From contig NC_088318.1 of assembly GCF_910592395.1 (NCBI RefSeq), positions 10,664,349 through 10,728,348 of the forward strand: a DNA stretch of 64,000 bases, read 5' to 3'. Position numbers and translations under genes: made by a program. Shown in pieces: positions 21,321 through 34,400 of the stretch. Below the pieces are notes generated by a model. That model saw only the letters and a program-made list of their open reading frames with translations, made no database searches and was not told the DNA's origin. The DNA is from Lineus longissimus. Its lineage: Eukaryota > Nemertea > Pilidiophora > Heteronemertea > Lineidae. Within the stretch, counting starts at the first letter, position 1, and each line of letters starts with the position of its first letter.

Positions 21321-24300
21321 GTGAGATGAGATATATATTTCTTTGTCATATACGTTAATATTTTCTTTTCTTAGGGCAAAATCATGTTGTTGCCTTCATC
21401 TCATCTGCTGCTTTAGCCTTCAACAAACAATAATATTGTAATTTCCACTCACTTTGAAGAGAATCCTAAGTAACCTTATCAGAATCAACTGGTGCTATAT
21501 TTTTAAAAAGTGCTTGATTTCAGAGCAAAATTCATGAACACATGAGCCTACATGTATGACTTGGATAGGTACAAAATTATTTTCCATAATCTTTGTCCAT
21601 GTACATGAGACATGTACGTGGTATTATTGTTGTCTAATTCGAAACAAATCTTTTGTATGAATTAAGGTGCACCAAAACTCCATTTTGCCATGCTGGACGC
21701 CTGCCGAAGTGGATGCTTTAGTTAAACAGTAGGCTAGCATTTTGTCAAGGGCACTCCAAGCATGAATTTTAGTGCAATGTAGGACAAGGTGAATTGGATG
21801 GTCATGTCACTATTGTTTTAACTTAACTTTAGTGATATCAAATTACGAAAGGTTGAGATTGCCAGTTCATCTGTTAAAGGGAAAAAAATTGGTGCAAATT
21901 CTGAGTGTGAAAATTTCTCTTTAAGTATCTCCTGTGGGACAACATGGCACGCTGCAGCGCTCTTGGGGCAAATGAGAGCCACAGGTATAGAGAGCCACAT
22001 TTCCAAATATAGCTTGGAGCTCTATAACAGACTGGAAAAAGAAGGATATGCCATGGGTTAGTAGTAGTACTCAATGTTTTTTCATTAGATTGTTTGACCT
22101 TGAGGTCAGGTTTCCAAGGCTGACCTAAAGAGAGTTATCTACTTGATTGAATGTCAAGTAGGTCCCAATCTGTTAAAAAAGTACTTCATTCGAAAATCTC
22201 AAGTGCTTTCAACCGGGTGTTCGTAATCTGGTGAAGGTCGCTCTTCAACTTTTAACGACAACATTTAAAAGTGTTTTGCATTATAAATCAAGACTCCCAA
22301 TTCCACCACACAATAAGGCGTTGTCACTCAAGGCAACATCTCAAAGTCTTTGCCAAAAAAAGTTATCTACCTGAATGTCAAGTAGGCCCCAATCTGTTAT
22401 GCAATTAAACAGTACTTCATTCGGAAATCTCAAGTACTTTCAACCGGGTGTTCGTAATCTGGTGAAGGTCACTCTTCAACTTTTAACGACAACATTTAAA
22501 AGTGTTTGGCATTATAAATCAAGACTCCCAATTCCACCACACAATAAGGCGTTGTCACTCAAGGCAACATCTCAAAGTCTTTGCCAAAAAAAGTTATCTA
22601 CCTGAATGTCAAGTAGGCCCCAATCTGTTATGCAATTAAACAGTACTTCATTCGGAAATCTCAAGTACTTTCAACCGGGTGTTTGTAATCTGGTGAAGGT
22701 CGCTCTTCAACTTTTAACAACAACATTTAAAACTGTTTGGCATTATAAATCAAGACTCCGAAGTCCACCACACAATAAGGCGTTGTCACTCAAGGCAACA
22801 TCTCAAAGTCTTTGCCAAAAAAAGTTAACTACTTGAATGTCAAGTAGGCCCCAATCTGTTATGCAATTAAACAGTACTTCATTCGGAAATCTCAAGTACT
22901 TTCATTCGGGTGTTTGTAATCTGGTGAAGGTCGCTCTTCAACTTTTAACAACAATATTTACAAGTGTTTGGCATTATATTCAAGTCTCTGAAGTCCACCA
23001 CACAATAAGGCGTTGTCACTCAAGGCAACATCTAGAAAGTCTTTGCCAAAAAATTTCCAGCCAGGAACCACCAGTTCAGGCTTTTTCTACTGTTTACCCT
23101 TACACTGCCGAGTGATTTTAATTTGTGATAACTTTTAGTAGAGTTTTTCTCCAAATGATAACTTGAACGTATGATGAGTTCTAGAGTCCATTTCTCAATC
23201 AATTCCCGAGCAACTGACGTCAGACGCGTGTCATTTATTCTAAAGGTGATTTATGGCATACGCTGATGCCAATAAATCAGTATCTGTCTTTTGCTCTCGA
23301 GTGCCTACTTTGCCAGAGTGGGTCACATTTCATCTTAACGTTTCTCTTCCTGTTACAGGTATCAAACAGTGCGGTAGTCTAAATGTTGCTAGAACTAAGG
23401 ACCGTATGGTATACAATGCACGAAACCAAGCAAAAGCTGCGTTAGTATAAATTTCACGATCGTTAATACCTGTTCTGTGTTTCTGGGATTTCTTCAGCTA
23501 TCACATAATATTTGAATTTAGTGTAGCAATCACAAATTTCAAACCATCATAGAAAATTGTAGTACATAAGCCGCATTTCCAACAAGAAACTCTGTGAGTA
23601 TCGACATTATTTGTCGCAGAAGTTGTTGTAAAAATATCATGAATTGACAAATTGTCAAATCCCTTTATCGGGTCAGCCTCTGATGATTTCGATGTCACGC
23701 AGTGAGTGACATAATGTCGGAAACATCAAAGGCTAACGAAAGCCCATATTAAGTTGCCCATTTTGTTTTTCCACAGTAGCGCTTCACCAGTAGGGAGGCA
23801 CTGGTCATGTACGAGGCGAAATTGTTGTGATATATCTTCAGGAATTTTATTCATTTTCTCCAATCATTTCAAAATAGTCCAAGGCCTGGAGATTAGAGCA
23901 CTACATGCTCTTCATCCTTGATTTAAGGAATTGATACCGAACTGGAGGTATTGGCTGTCTGACCAAACCGCGAGGGTGGAGCTAAAATGTTGACCAAAAC
24001 TGAGGCGTAGCCGAGGTTTTGGCCAATATTTTATAATGCTTCCACATTTTGCACCAACCCAAGCGGTTTGGGTTGTCTCACCCAAACCTCTGTGGTGAAA
24101 ACGAGGCAATATACATTATCCATTATGAAAAAGAAATATTCTCACTTTGTTTTGGAATATCCAACCTAAACTACTTCCTTGCCTCCTATTTCAGTACCTT
24201 AGGGATAGAAACACATGTTGTCACTCCTCGGGAGATAAAGGAAATGGTTCCTCTTATCAAGGAAGATGATTTAGAGGGTGGTCTTTACATACCTGGTGAC

Positions 24301-25414
24301 GGTGCTGGCAGTGCAACTGACATTTGTATGTCACTCAGCCGTGTTGCCAAGGAAAATGGTAAGGAAATGTCTACTGTTTGTAATTACACCATAACTTTCA
24401 AATGCTAAATTTTTTAGCGGGCTTTTCATTTGTGCGAATTTTGAAATTGGGTCTAGTTTCGCAAGATAAAAATTGCGAAAACAAATAATTTGGTTTGGAA
24501 ACTGCAGAACAATACTATCATGTCTATCGAATCAAAACATGTGTGCAACCCAGCTGTGAGAATTTGTTACCCAGTTTCTTGACACAACCCTTTAAGTCAT
24601 AAGCGGGGACTTTTGGACGTGTAGGCTTATAATTGTTGTGTTGGTTTGCTGTAAGGAATAAGAACCATAAGGCCAGGCAGTTCAGATCCTTTACTTGACT
24701 CTTCTGGCTGGCCACCGACCTCATGCATACTAGAAGGATGAGTACTCTGTTCTGTTCAAGGAAAGTTGTTCAGTGGAACCTCTCTTAGCGGACATTCTCT
24801 CCATTTAGGATACCCTCTCTAAGGACACCCTCTTCATATAGGACACTGGTTTTGGTCCAAAATTGGTTGTTTCCCTGCAATTTGACCTCTCTAATCAGGA
24901 CACTTCTCTCTTAAGGACAACACTTGTCAGTCCTGAGGGTGTACTTAATAGAGAGGTCCTTCTGGACATGAGAAGTTTTCTTTTTCAGGTGTAAAAATAT
25001 TTGAAAACTGTCAAGTTGAGCGAGTGTTGAGTGAGGATGGGAGAGTTTCGGGTGTGGATACAAATAGGGGACGTGTGACCTGTGATTACTTCGTAAATTG
25101 TTCTGGCCAGGTAAGTTATAGATGCTGTGAAATCTTCTTGAAATATTTTGCGATTGGTCTTGATGCAGAGGATTTCTTCGCCAAGGTGGCTGGGAAATCT
25201 TCTTGACTCTGGAAAATACTGGAAGCAAGAATTAAGTTATTGGCACATAGACACATTACTGAACCAAACAATTGCACACGCTTAATACTGTAAAATATTT
25301 CGAATGTTGTTCAAAAGCAAAACGAATGTGGTGTAGATATTTGCGTTGCACAGTCAATGCATTACTTTTATGGCAAAGGCCCATATCTGCGCCCAGATGC
25401 CTTATGTGTTGTTC

Positions 25415-25462
<48 letters not shown>

Positions 25463-28400
25463 GTATTGAAGTATTACTCGGTACACCTACAGTTCAGTAT
25501 GGCAACCGACACGCATGGGTAAATGAAGCTTCTACCAATTGTTGGGTTGATTCAAAGTCCTCAGATGAGTGTTGACAGTATATAACATGTGACATTATGA
25601 TTCCTTTATTCCTTGTATCAAATAACTGATAGGTTGTCTGTTATTTGTTCCATGCTGCCAGTGGGCAAGGTGTCTTGGGAAAGTGAACACTTCCCCACCT
25701 GTCTCTATTCCACTACATCCCTGTCAACTGCAATGCATTATCACAAGACCACTGGACCCTCTGGTTGACCCCATGATGCCAGGTTTGTTCTTGAATGAAA
25801 AGGGAGCATGCTGTACACTCCTGATCCTATTGATATCAACACCTTCTTCATTCAATATCTCCCAAACTAGTGTGCACACCAATTCCAATGCGGTTATCAG
25901 AAATCTTGTTTTCTAGTTATACATTATGGCAGGAATGCGAATATGTTATCAGCCAATTAAAAAACCCTTACAAAAAAACTTCTTTATTTCAAACTTTTTT
26001 GACAGTACACAAAATTCTAAGAATACTGACAAAAAATCATCAAAATCAAATGAGTAAAAATGAAGATAGAGCTATTTAACTTTTTGTTAAATTAAAAGTT
26101 TCACTGCCAAAAGCATGTTTTTCTCGTAAATACAAAATTGCGTACAATATCCTGAAAACTGCATTGGAATTGGTGTGCTAGTTTGGGTGATATTGCATGA
26201 AGTAGGTGTTGATATTAATATGATCAGTACATTGCTGTATCTGTCGCCTGCTATTCTGTTGTTGCAATGCCTTGTACTTTGTCTTTGATAAGCCCCCCAG
26301 GGGCTCTTACGGCTTATGGCATAAAAAGACTGTAATGAAAAAAGCATATATACCGAGAACCTTCCCAAATCGTTCCACACTTACTTGAGAGGATACAAAA
26401 ATTTCGGCACTTAAAATCAAATTGTGAAAGAAATATGCGGTTGATCAACTAAAGAAAACTGTAGGCATTTAGATCTTAATGCTTAACGCATCGCGCTATT
26501 AGTACAATGTTGATCAAAAATACTTCATTGATAAGAAAAACGCGCCCAAAACGCAAAAAAGTTAAAAACTTTCCGAGCTGTCCACTATTTTGGACATACT
26601 CAACTCTACATGCATAAGACCAGAATCCAATATATCCATGACGTCGTTATGCCCCTGCTTAAATTAGCTGCCATTTTCACCGAAACATTGGCTTCCCAAC
26701 ATGGACACCGACGCTGGCAGAGAGAATATGCTTGAATATCATAAAGTATCGTCACTGTGCGAGTTTGGGGAATGCAGTGCACTGGGCAGCTCTAAATTGC
26801 AGAATGGACTACAGGAACGAAAGCCAACTCTTTGTTCTTTTTCCAATCCACTGAAACTAGCCAGATTCCAAAGCAAACTGACATTGACAATGATATACGA
26901 TTAAAATTTGTTACAAAACATTAGACACTAAGATTTCCACACTTGTTATCACATCATCTATTTTTTATCAATTTTTCTGCAGATAACACCATAATTGGCT
27001 TGTTTGGTTTACTTTAGATTGCACTTAATTGACCAATTAATTTGCGGAGGGCAGAGATTGATGAAACAGTTTCTCATGTGATTACTTTCATATCGGAAGT
27101 AATTCTTGTCGAAGGATCATTGCAGGACTCCAAATTGAAATTTTCCCCAGTCTCTCAGGCAATGATATACTGAGCATAGTGTTACCCACTGCACCAATAA
27201 ATAATGGAGGTAAAATTGTCTGCATGTCAGAGGCATAAAGCCGGAAGGGGGCTCACTAAGTCTGTGACGTTACATATTAGAGTTTGATTCTGAAAATCAA
27301 AAAGAAATAGATTTACCAGAGAATATCACTCGTAATGTTGGTAAAAATGTGAGAAAATATCCCCAATTCAGCATGTTCCAGATAAATCCCCTTAGTGGTG
27401 GAGGTCTGAAACAAAATGGCTGAGTTGTGGGGTCAGCCTTTGATGTTTTCAACATCACGCTGGCCATGACATTGAAATGAACAGAGGCTGACCCCTTAAC
27501 TGGTCATTCCACCACAAGAGGCTCTCATCTGGCAAGAGGTGCATTGGCAAGTAACCAAAGTGGCATGCCAAAAACATCCCGCTTAGGAGGAAAAATGCCC
27601 TCTGGAAAATAACTCTGTGAAGTGCAGAGCAAACCCCAAAAAGAGTAAGATTAAGAATGCACAACCGATATGCAATAAAAAAACCTGACTGTATGACCAG
27701 ACTCATGCATTGCTGAGTGTTTATTTCTAGATGTTTTCCTTATAGTTTCCTGTGTTGTTCATCATCAATTGATTTTATTGTTTGGGTTGGATTTTTAGCT
27801 CATCCAGATCTCGCATCCATGTGCCATCTGTTGTCTGTCACCCTTCCTTTAGCAGAGCACGTTTTGTAGCCGCTGGGGCTGTTGATCTGAAACTTTGTGC
27901 ATATGAACACCTTGATCAGATGACCTCAAACACAAAGTTTTGGTCTGATCTGATTCTTGGCTTGGCCACCAGGGGGCCTAAACTGAAAACAAAAAGTATG
28001 ATATCTCCCTGATCTCTTTCAATGAAATGTTTGGGTACTCCTAGCAAGAATAAATCACATATTCAACAGCTTTTTGTATTTGATGTACATGTACTTTCCA
28101 TGGTCAAAGAGATCAGATGGCATGAAATGGCCATGACTATTGATCCTATATTTAATACAAATGGACCCCAAGGTCAGGTGTCTTGATTTTCTATTTTAGC
28201 TACTTTTCAAGTTCACCGAGGTCAAACCCTGTCATTTCTGCATAGGTGGCGCTTTTGTGTGTTAGAGAGTAGTCTGCAGCATTATTTTGTTGTTTACAGT
28301 GGGGCCGTGAGATTGGAGAGCTGAGCACACCACCAGTGAAAGTGCCCCTACATTCTTGTGAACATTACTATCTTGTAACTAAGCCTACTGACAAACTAAG

Positions 28401-31400
28401 GGTTGACCCTATGATGCCTGGTAAGTTGCGAGTAGTGCCAAGTGGACACATTTCAAGACCTTTCTGTTTGTATTCCGTCTGCCTGTTGGTGTAGCTTGCT
28501 TTTAACATGTTTAAGATTTTCCAAATTCGTTGCTGTTTTATATCTATTCAGTTATTGACTTAAGATTTCATTAAAGTGGAAGTTTTGATAATTTTTCATT
28601 ACAAATACTTTTCAAAGTTACATTGTGATCGGCTACAGTTCTGCAATCATCTTTAATTGAAATCCCTTTTTAACAACGACTTTATTAAAACTTGATACCA
28701 CCTTTGTTTTAACCTGTGACAGATGATCGTCTTGAACCCTTCTTACAATGTCTGATGGCTATTTTAGGGGCCGAATTTTGAAGTGATGTCAAAATGTCTT
28801 TTGATCTTGCCTCAATTGGCACCGAAACAGTGAACTGAAAGTCACCATGGTAGAATATGTTTTTGAAAACATCACTCTGCTTTGAAAGTAGCAAGACTAT
28901 TTGTTTACACCCTGTATAAAGAAATGTGTTGCCCCATCGTGTGATAAAATATAGTCGTCTCCTTTCCAGTGATAAGAGACTACGATGGTTATGTGTATTT
29001 CCGTGAGTGGAGTGGAGGTATACTAGCGGGAGGGTTTGAGCCTCAAGCTAAGCCTGTGTTCCACGATGGCATTCCTCCAAAGTTTGAGTTCCAGCTATTA
29101 CCAGAGGATTGGGATCATTTTCGTAGGTATCCGAATCAACAAAAGAAAATGTACTTTGGAGACTCATTGTAATATTACCAGAAACATATAGCGTGCATAA
29201 CTATGTCTATTTCAATCACATCGGGCAGCTATTCTTGAAGTGTCTCTTCATTCAGAAATCCAAGGCCAGTGCTTACTTCATAGGTGGTATCCAAGCCACT
29301 TGGTCTTAGCTTAACCACCACACCATGGCCGCGGTGAACTTCCTCCTAACGTGATTTGAACCGAAAGTCTTCTTTGTTTTTGGCGCCCCCATTTATGTAT
29401 AGAGTTTTTAAAAATTCTGATTTCTAATTGTCTACAGAAATTCTCCTTGAAAATATGCTCTTGCGGATGCCAGGATTGGCTGAAGCGGAAATCCGACAAC
29501 TTCTCAACGGTCCGGAATCCTTCACAGCAGACGGACGATGGATTATTGGAGAGGCTCCGGAGGTAAACAAAATTGGGTGGCACTTGGTGGGACTAACTGG
29601 TGCCGTTTATTATTTGAGATAAATCGAAAGGCATTGACATGTAAAGCATATGCAGTAAAGACAGAGGAGGTTGACGTGTATTATTATTTGCTGAAGGAAA
29701 TATCAGGCTTCTCCTCCTGCTTAAGGCTTTTGCTACCGTACCCGGTATTTACCGGGTCCGTACATTTCGTACAATTGGCCCGCATGAATCCGTACTGCTG
29801 AATTTTCCACGAGTTTTTTCAATCACTACAGTCCCTTTGGTTGGTCACACCTTTAGTTGGCAGCACTTCACACGATTCAGTGATGACCTCGTTCCTAAGA
29901 TTGGGTAATGCCGGCTATTTTACAATGAAACTTTTCCTGAGCCAAGTTTGGATCCTGGCCGCCCAGTCTTTACCGGGTGCGGGAGAGTGGTACTATACAC
30001 TGCCAAAAGACTGCAGTAGAGAAAGAGTAAATGACTTTAAAGGTTTTTAGGACAAGATAGAATTTGGAAAATGTAAAATCGCCAGAAAAAGCCGACCATT
30101 TGGACCAAGGTTTGCTTTCCAAAGACTTGTCATCTCAGTAAATTTTGACCATTCTTATTTGCTTTGGTATTGGTCTGCGTCTCGAAGATGTCCAAACAAT
30201 TGATATTATCATCAAATGCCAATGTAAATGTTTCAGATCGAGAATTATTTTGTGGCAGCAGGCATGTGTTCGTCTGGTATTGTTGGTGCTGGAGGGATTG
30301 GGAAAATCCTTGCCGAGTGGTTGACTCATGGTGATTGTTCGAAAGATGCCTGGCCGGTTGACATTCGCCGGTTTGTCGGCATACATAACAACAAGAAATT
30401 CTTAAGGGATCGGGTCAGGGAAACACTCAGTAAGTATTTGCCTTGGCTTTGAGGAAAATGAGTACCTGCTCTCAGAAAAATGTCTCACCACTTTCGGAAA
30501 TTAGAGAATGATTATACAGCTCTGAAGAAAAATTTGTTTCGCTGTTGTGAACTCACTATTAATCGGCAAAAAATCTACAAAAGTTGGGTTTCCACTTTTC
30601 TACCCAGCTTACTGTGATGTCTTTAATTCCTGAGAGATCTGTCCAACAGAATATTACATGAGTGTTTAATAGATGTTGGATACATGGCACCTCAAGCAAT
30701 CATCAGATTTGATAGAAAAGAAAGTGCATTCTACCAAACTAGCTATTTTCTTCTGGAAAGATAAATGAAGTATTCATTCTGGTGTGCTGCAAGGCACAAG
30801 GCTGTTAAGGTTAAGAATTCTCTGTGATCTCAAATTAGAAAGGGTTTTTGTGATCATATGCTTATTATTTCAGGCCTCTCAATTGCATGGTTTTCACACC
30901 GTTTAATGGTGGAAGAGGGCACCACATGTCACCATATTAACCAAAAAATACGAATAAAAGGAGAAAAATAATTTTTTTAGGGGTAATTGACCCCCCTGAA
31001 GCCTTTTCTGCACCTCAAGTTGCACAATACTGCTACTAAATGCCATGAATTAATGCCTGAAACACCCACATGTGTCATTTTCTTGTAGAGGCAGAGGATC
31101 AGACAATTGCATTTTGTTACGTCGATACATTTGAATTACCCCACAGTTGGCTTTCGTCATTGGCGAGAAGTCGTGACTGCGTTACCTCAAAACTTACGTC
31201 TTCCATGACACATTCACGCCATGAGATATTTTTGGTCGAAAATGAGAAATATTGCCTTTATAATCAACTTTTTCATGGTATTTCTGGTGGTATGTGATGA
31301 ATATAATATTGCACATTAAGAAACAATATTCATGATATCCTCATTTCTTCCCAGAAGGTGTTGGAAGCATCGCATACCCTCGAGGAAATGACTTCCATTC

Positions 31401-34400
31401 TTGCCGGAAGCTCCGTACATCGCCACTCTACACACGCCTTGCGGCTTCTGGTGCCTGGTTCGGAGGGAAAAATGGTTTTGAAAGAGCAATGTATTTTCGC
31501 AATGTTGAAAACCAAGGTAGCCCGTTGTGGCACTGATACTTGATATAAAGATAGCATTTTGTTGGACTGAGACACCAGGCAATTAAAAAGTAAACTCATG
31601 GTAATCTTGATGGATGGTGTATTCTAGTCTGCTTAACTTGCATGTAGGTTTCATCCAGGTCATCTGGTTTCCTCCTACCAGATGTTTCCCAATCTTCCAA
31701 TGATATTGACATTGCTTAGCATCTGTGTTTCATCCAAGGTGACTGGTTTCCTCCTACAGAACATTTACTGATAATAGATAATATTGACAGTGCTAATCCT
31801 GGTTTTAAAAAGCTTACCTCACGACATCATAGAATTCCAAAATGATGATCTGATTTAGATTCTTCTCTTGGGAATCCCAGAGAAGGTGAATATTCTTCAT
31901 CCTACCAACAAAGTTATTTAGCAAATACTCAACAGAGCTTTCGAGAAACATGACCTTCAAACCCAAGCTGCAGAACAGCCTTGTCAATCCAAATTCATGA
32001 ATGACTCAATCCAAGACTTGAAAAGCCTAAGAGAATAGAGCATTCGGACCTAATTTTCTTGGTTTGTTGCACTCAAACATAAGATTTGACATTTTGGCAT
32101 AACGTGGTTGCGTAAGTAAAAAGTATGTGCCATAATACGAAATGTATTCGAATTATTTCTGAATTTATACTCGAAATACAGATTGAATTAGAATTTCTAC
32201 TTCTAAATGATTGGTATAATATTGGCTGAAGTTGAATTCAAATTCCAAATTCAATTGTGCACTGTCGTAAGACTAAGGACTGTCAATGGCACTGTTGTAA
32301 GACCTTGTAAATACAGTATCAAAGGGGTACGCCGTTCGTAATTACTTGTGGTCCAGTTAAATAGAAATCCACTAATACACAATGCCGTAGTGCAGTTATT
32401 GTGAATAAAAATTTGTTTAAACTTGGTATTCATAGTATTTGTATATCAGTCTACACAACGGCAATGTTGAAATTTATATAAGTATATATTTTCGCAATTG
32501 GACATTTTCAAATTTTACAAATTCAAATTTTTTAAAGAACGGCATAGGCCTTTAAGATCTGCTCCTTGATTTTAGTTTAAGAATCCTATCTGCATGTACA
32601 GTTATTTCAGCAGTGGCGGATCCAAATGCTTGGGAAGGGGGGGGGACAGTCCAACCCACAGATGACCGATGGTGCGATGGAGTTGTAAGTGCCAACTAAG
32701 CTTTTTCCAGGCATCTGTGGGTCGAAATAAAAAGTAGTTCTTTGGTTCTTCAGAGTTGCACTGTTGAAAAGGGGTTTGACACCCCTCATGCGCCACCCCC
32801 TTAATCCGCCACCCCTTCAATCAGCCACCCCCTTAAATCCGCCACTGTCTTTAGAAGCTAGCATATTTCACTCACTTTCCTTTCAGGGTTTTCAGTGTGA
32901 CCCCACCTTGCTTCAGCTTTTTCAGTTGAAGTCAGTTGAAGAGCAAAAAAAACCTTTGGCTGTACCTTCACTTTCATACCCTGTTGTTTTTTTATCCGCC
33001 TACTTTAAAAATGCGTTGTGAATTGCAGGTAAGGCCACACCAATTCAGTTGTTAGTTTAATGGATTTCCCTCATGCATAAAAATCTTAAAACCAATAATT
33101 TGTTATTCCACCCTCATGACCCAAACTGTGCATTCTTCAAATAAAATCATTTTTGCATGAGGTGATCTATTAGAATATAAAAACAAAATGCAGATTTGGA
33201 CAACAAAGACAGACTGAAATGTAAGAATTTTTCAACGAAATAGAAGCGAATGCAATTGGAGAAAAATGAGGTCTTGAATTCTGCTTTTCAAAACCGTAAC
33301 AATTCCTAATATGCTGTTTTCATGAGGAATGGTGAATGTGCACCAGCAAAATACCAACAGAAAAAGGTTTTATTTTTATTTTCCCCTTATCATCCACCTT
33401 TTCATGACAAAACATCCGTTAAACTAGCAATTAAATTAGTGTGGCCTGAGGAGAGGAAAAACATGCAGGTTGAAAAAAAAGCCTCCAAATAGTTTCAATG
33501 ATGGTTTCTTGCCTTATGACTTGACTAATTATTTTCTATCGTGGACTTGCTTCAACAGGTTTCCGGACCTCTGTAGACCCAGAGAAACAGTTTGCCACTT
33601 GTCGAAAATTACGGACTTCACCGCTGTATACGAGTCTAGAAAGAGCTGGAGGAGTCTTCAGTCAGGCAAATGGCTTTGAACGAAATCTCTACTTTATTGG
33701 TAAAATCACTAAAAGTTTCAAATTTGTCTGGTAGCGAAATTAGCTTCAATGAGATGTTCATAAAAATTTGGTTATCGGTTCTACATATATGTTTTGTGAT
33801 ATCTTGTCAACGTGAATCAAACTATTGAGTGCAAGATCAGCCAGTGGCTGTCCACAAAAAAATGAATAATTTAGTATGACCAAGAATGAATAAGGATTTG
33901 TCTTTATTCATTCTTGGTATGATGAATGAAAGAATTTTTCTGTTGGATATCAGTGTCGCCATCTATATATCTGACAGGAAGGCTTAAACAAGAAAGCTTA
34001 ATGAATTTTTAAAGGCAAATTTTGATCTGCTGCTGCCCGCTTGAATGGGTAAACAGTAAGCTTTTGTTCTGAGGTTGCTAGGCAAATGGTGGTTATGGAT
34101 TAACATAAGTTTTTGAGAGAGAAATGTTGTCTTTAAAGGTGACCTGAAGTGCTTTTATTAAAATTTTAATTTGGGGTATAAATTACTGGGCATAACACAT
34201 AACACCCAAGTGTGAAAAGTGCATAAAAATTAAACTACTCATCTTTAAGCTTCAAACATTCCAGGTGGTGCAGGAAGAACAAATTGATGATGTACATTCT
34301 GCTGTACTGAAATAAAGTTTTGATAGTTTCATGCTTATATTTTAATTACCTTGTCACAGGTATGAGCTTTTAGGGAACAGGTAAATGTACAATCTTAAAA

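Noticed and set aside
25357-25575. ORF with a run of Asp (and His on the other strand)
   Set aside because: Produced by an (ATG)n microsatellite inside an intron.
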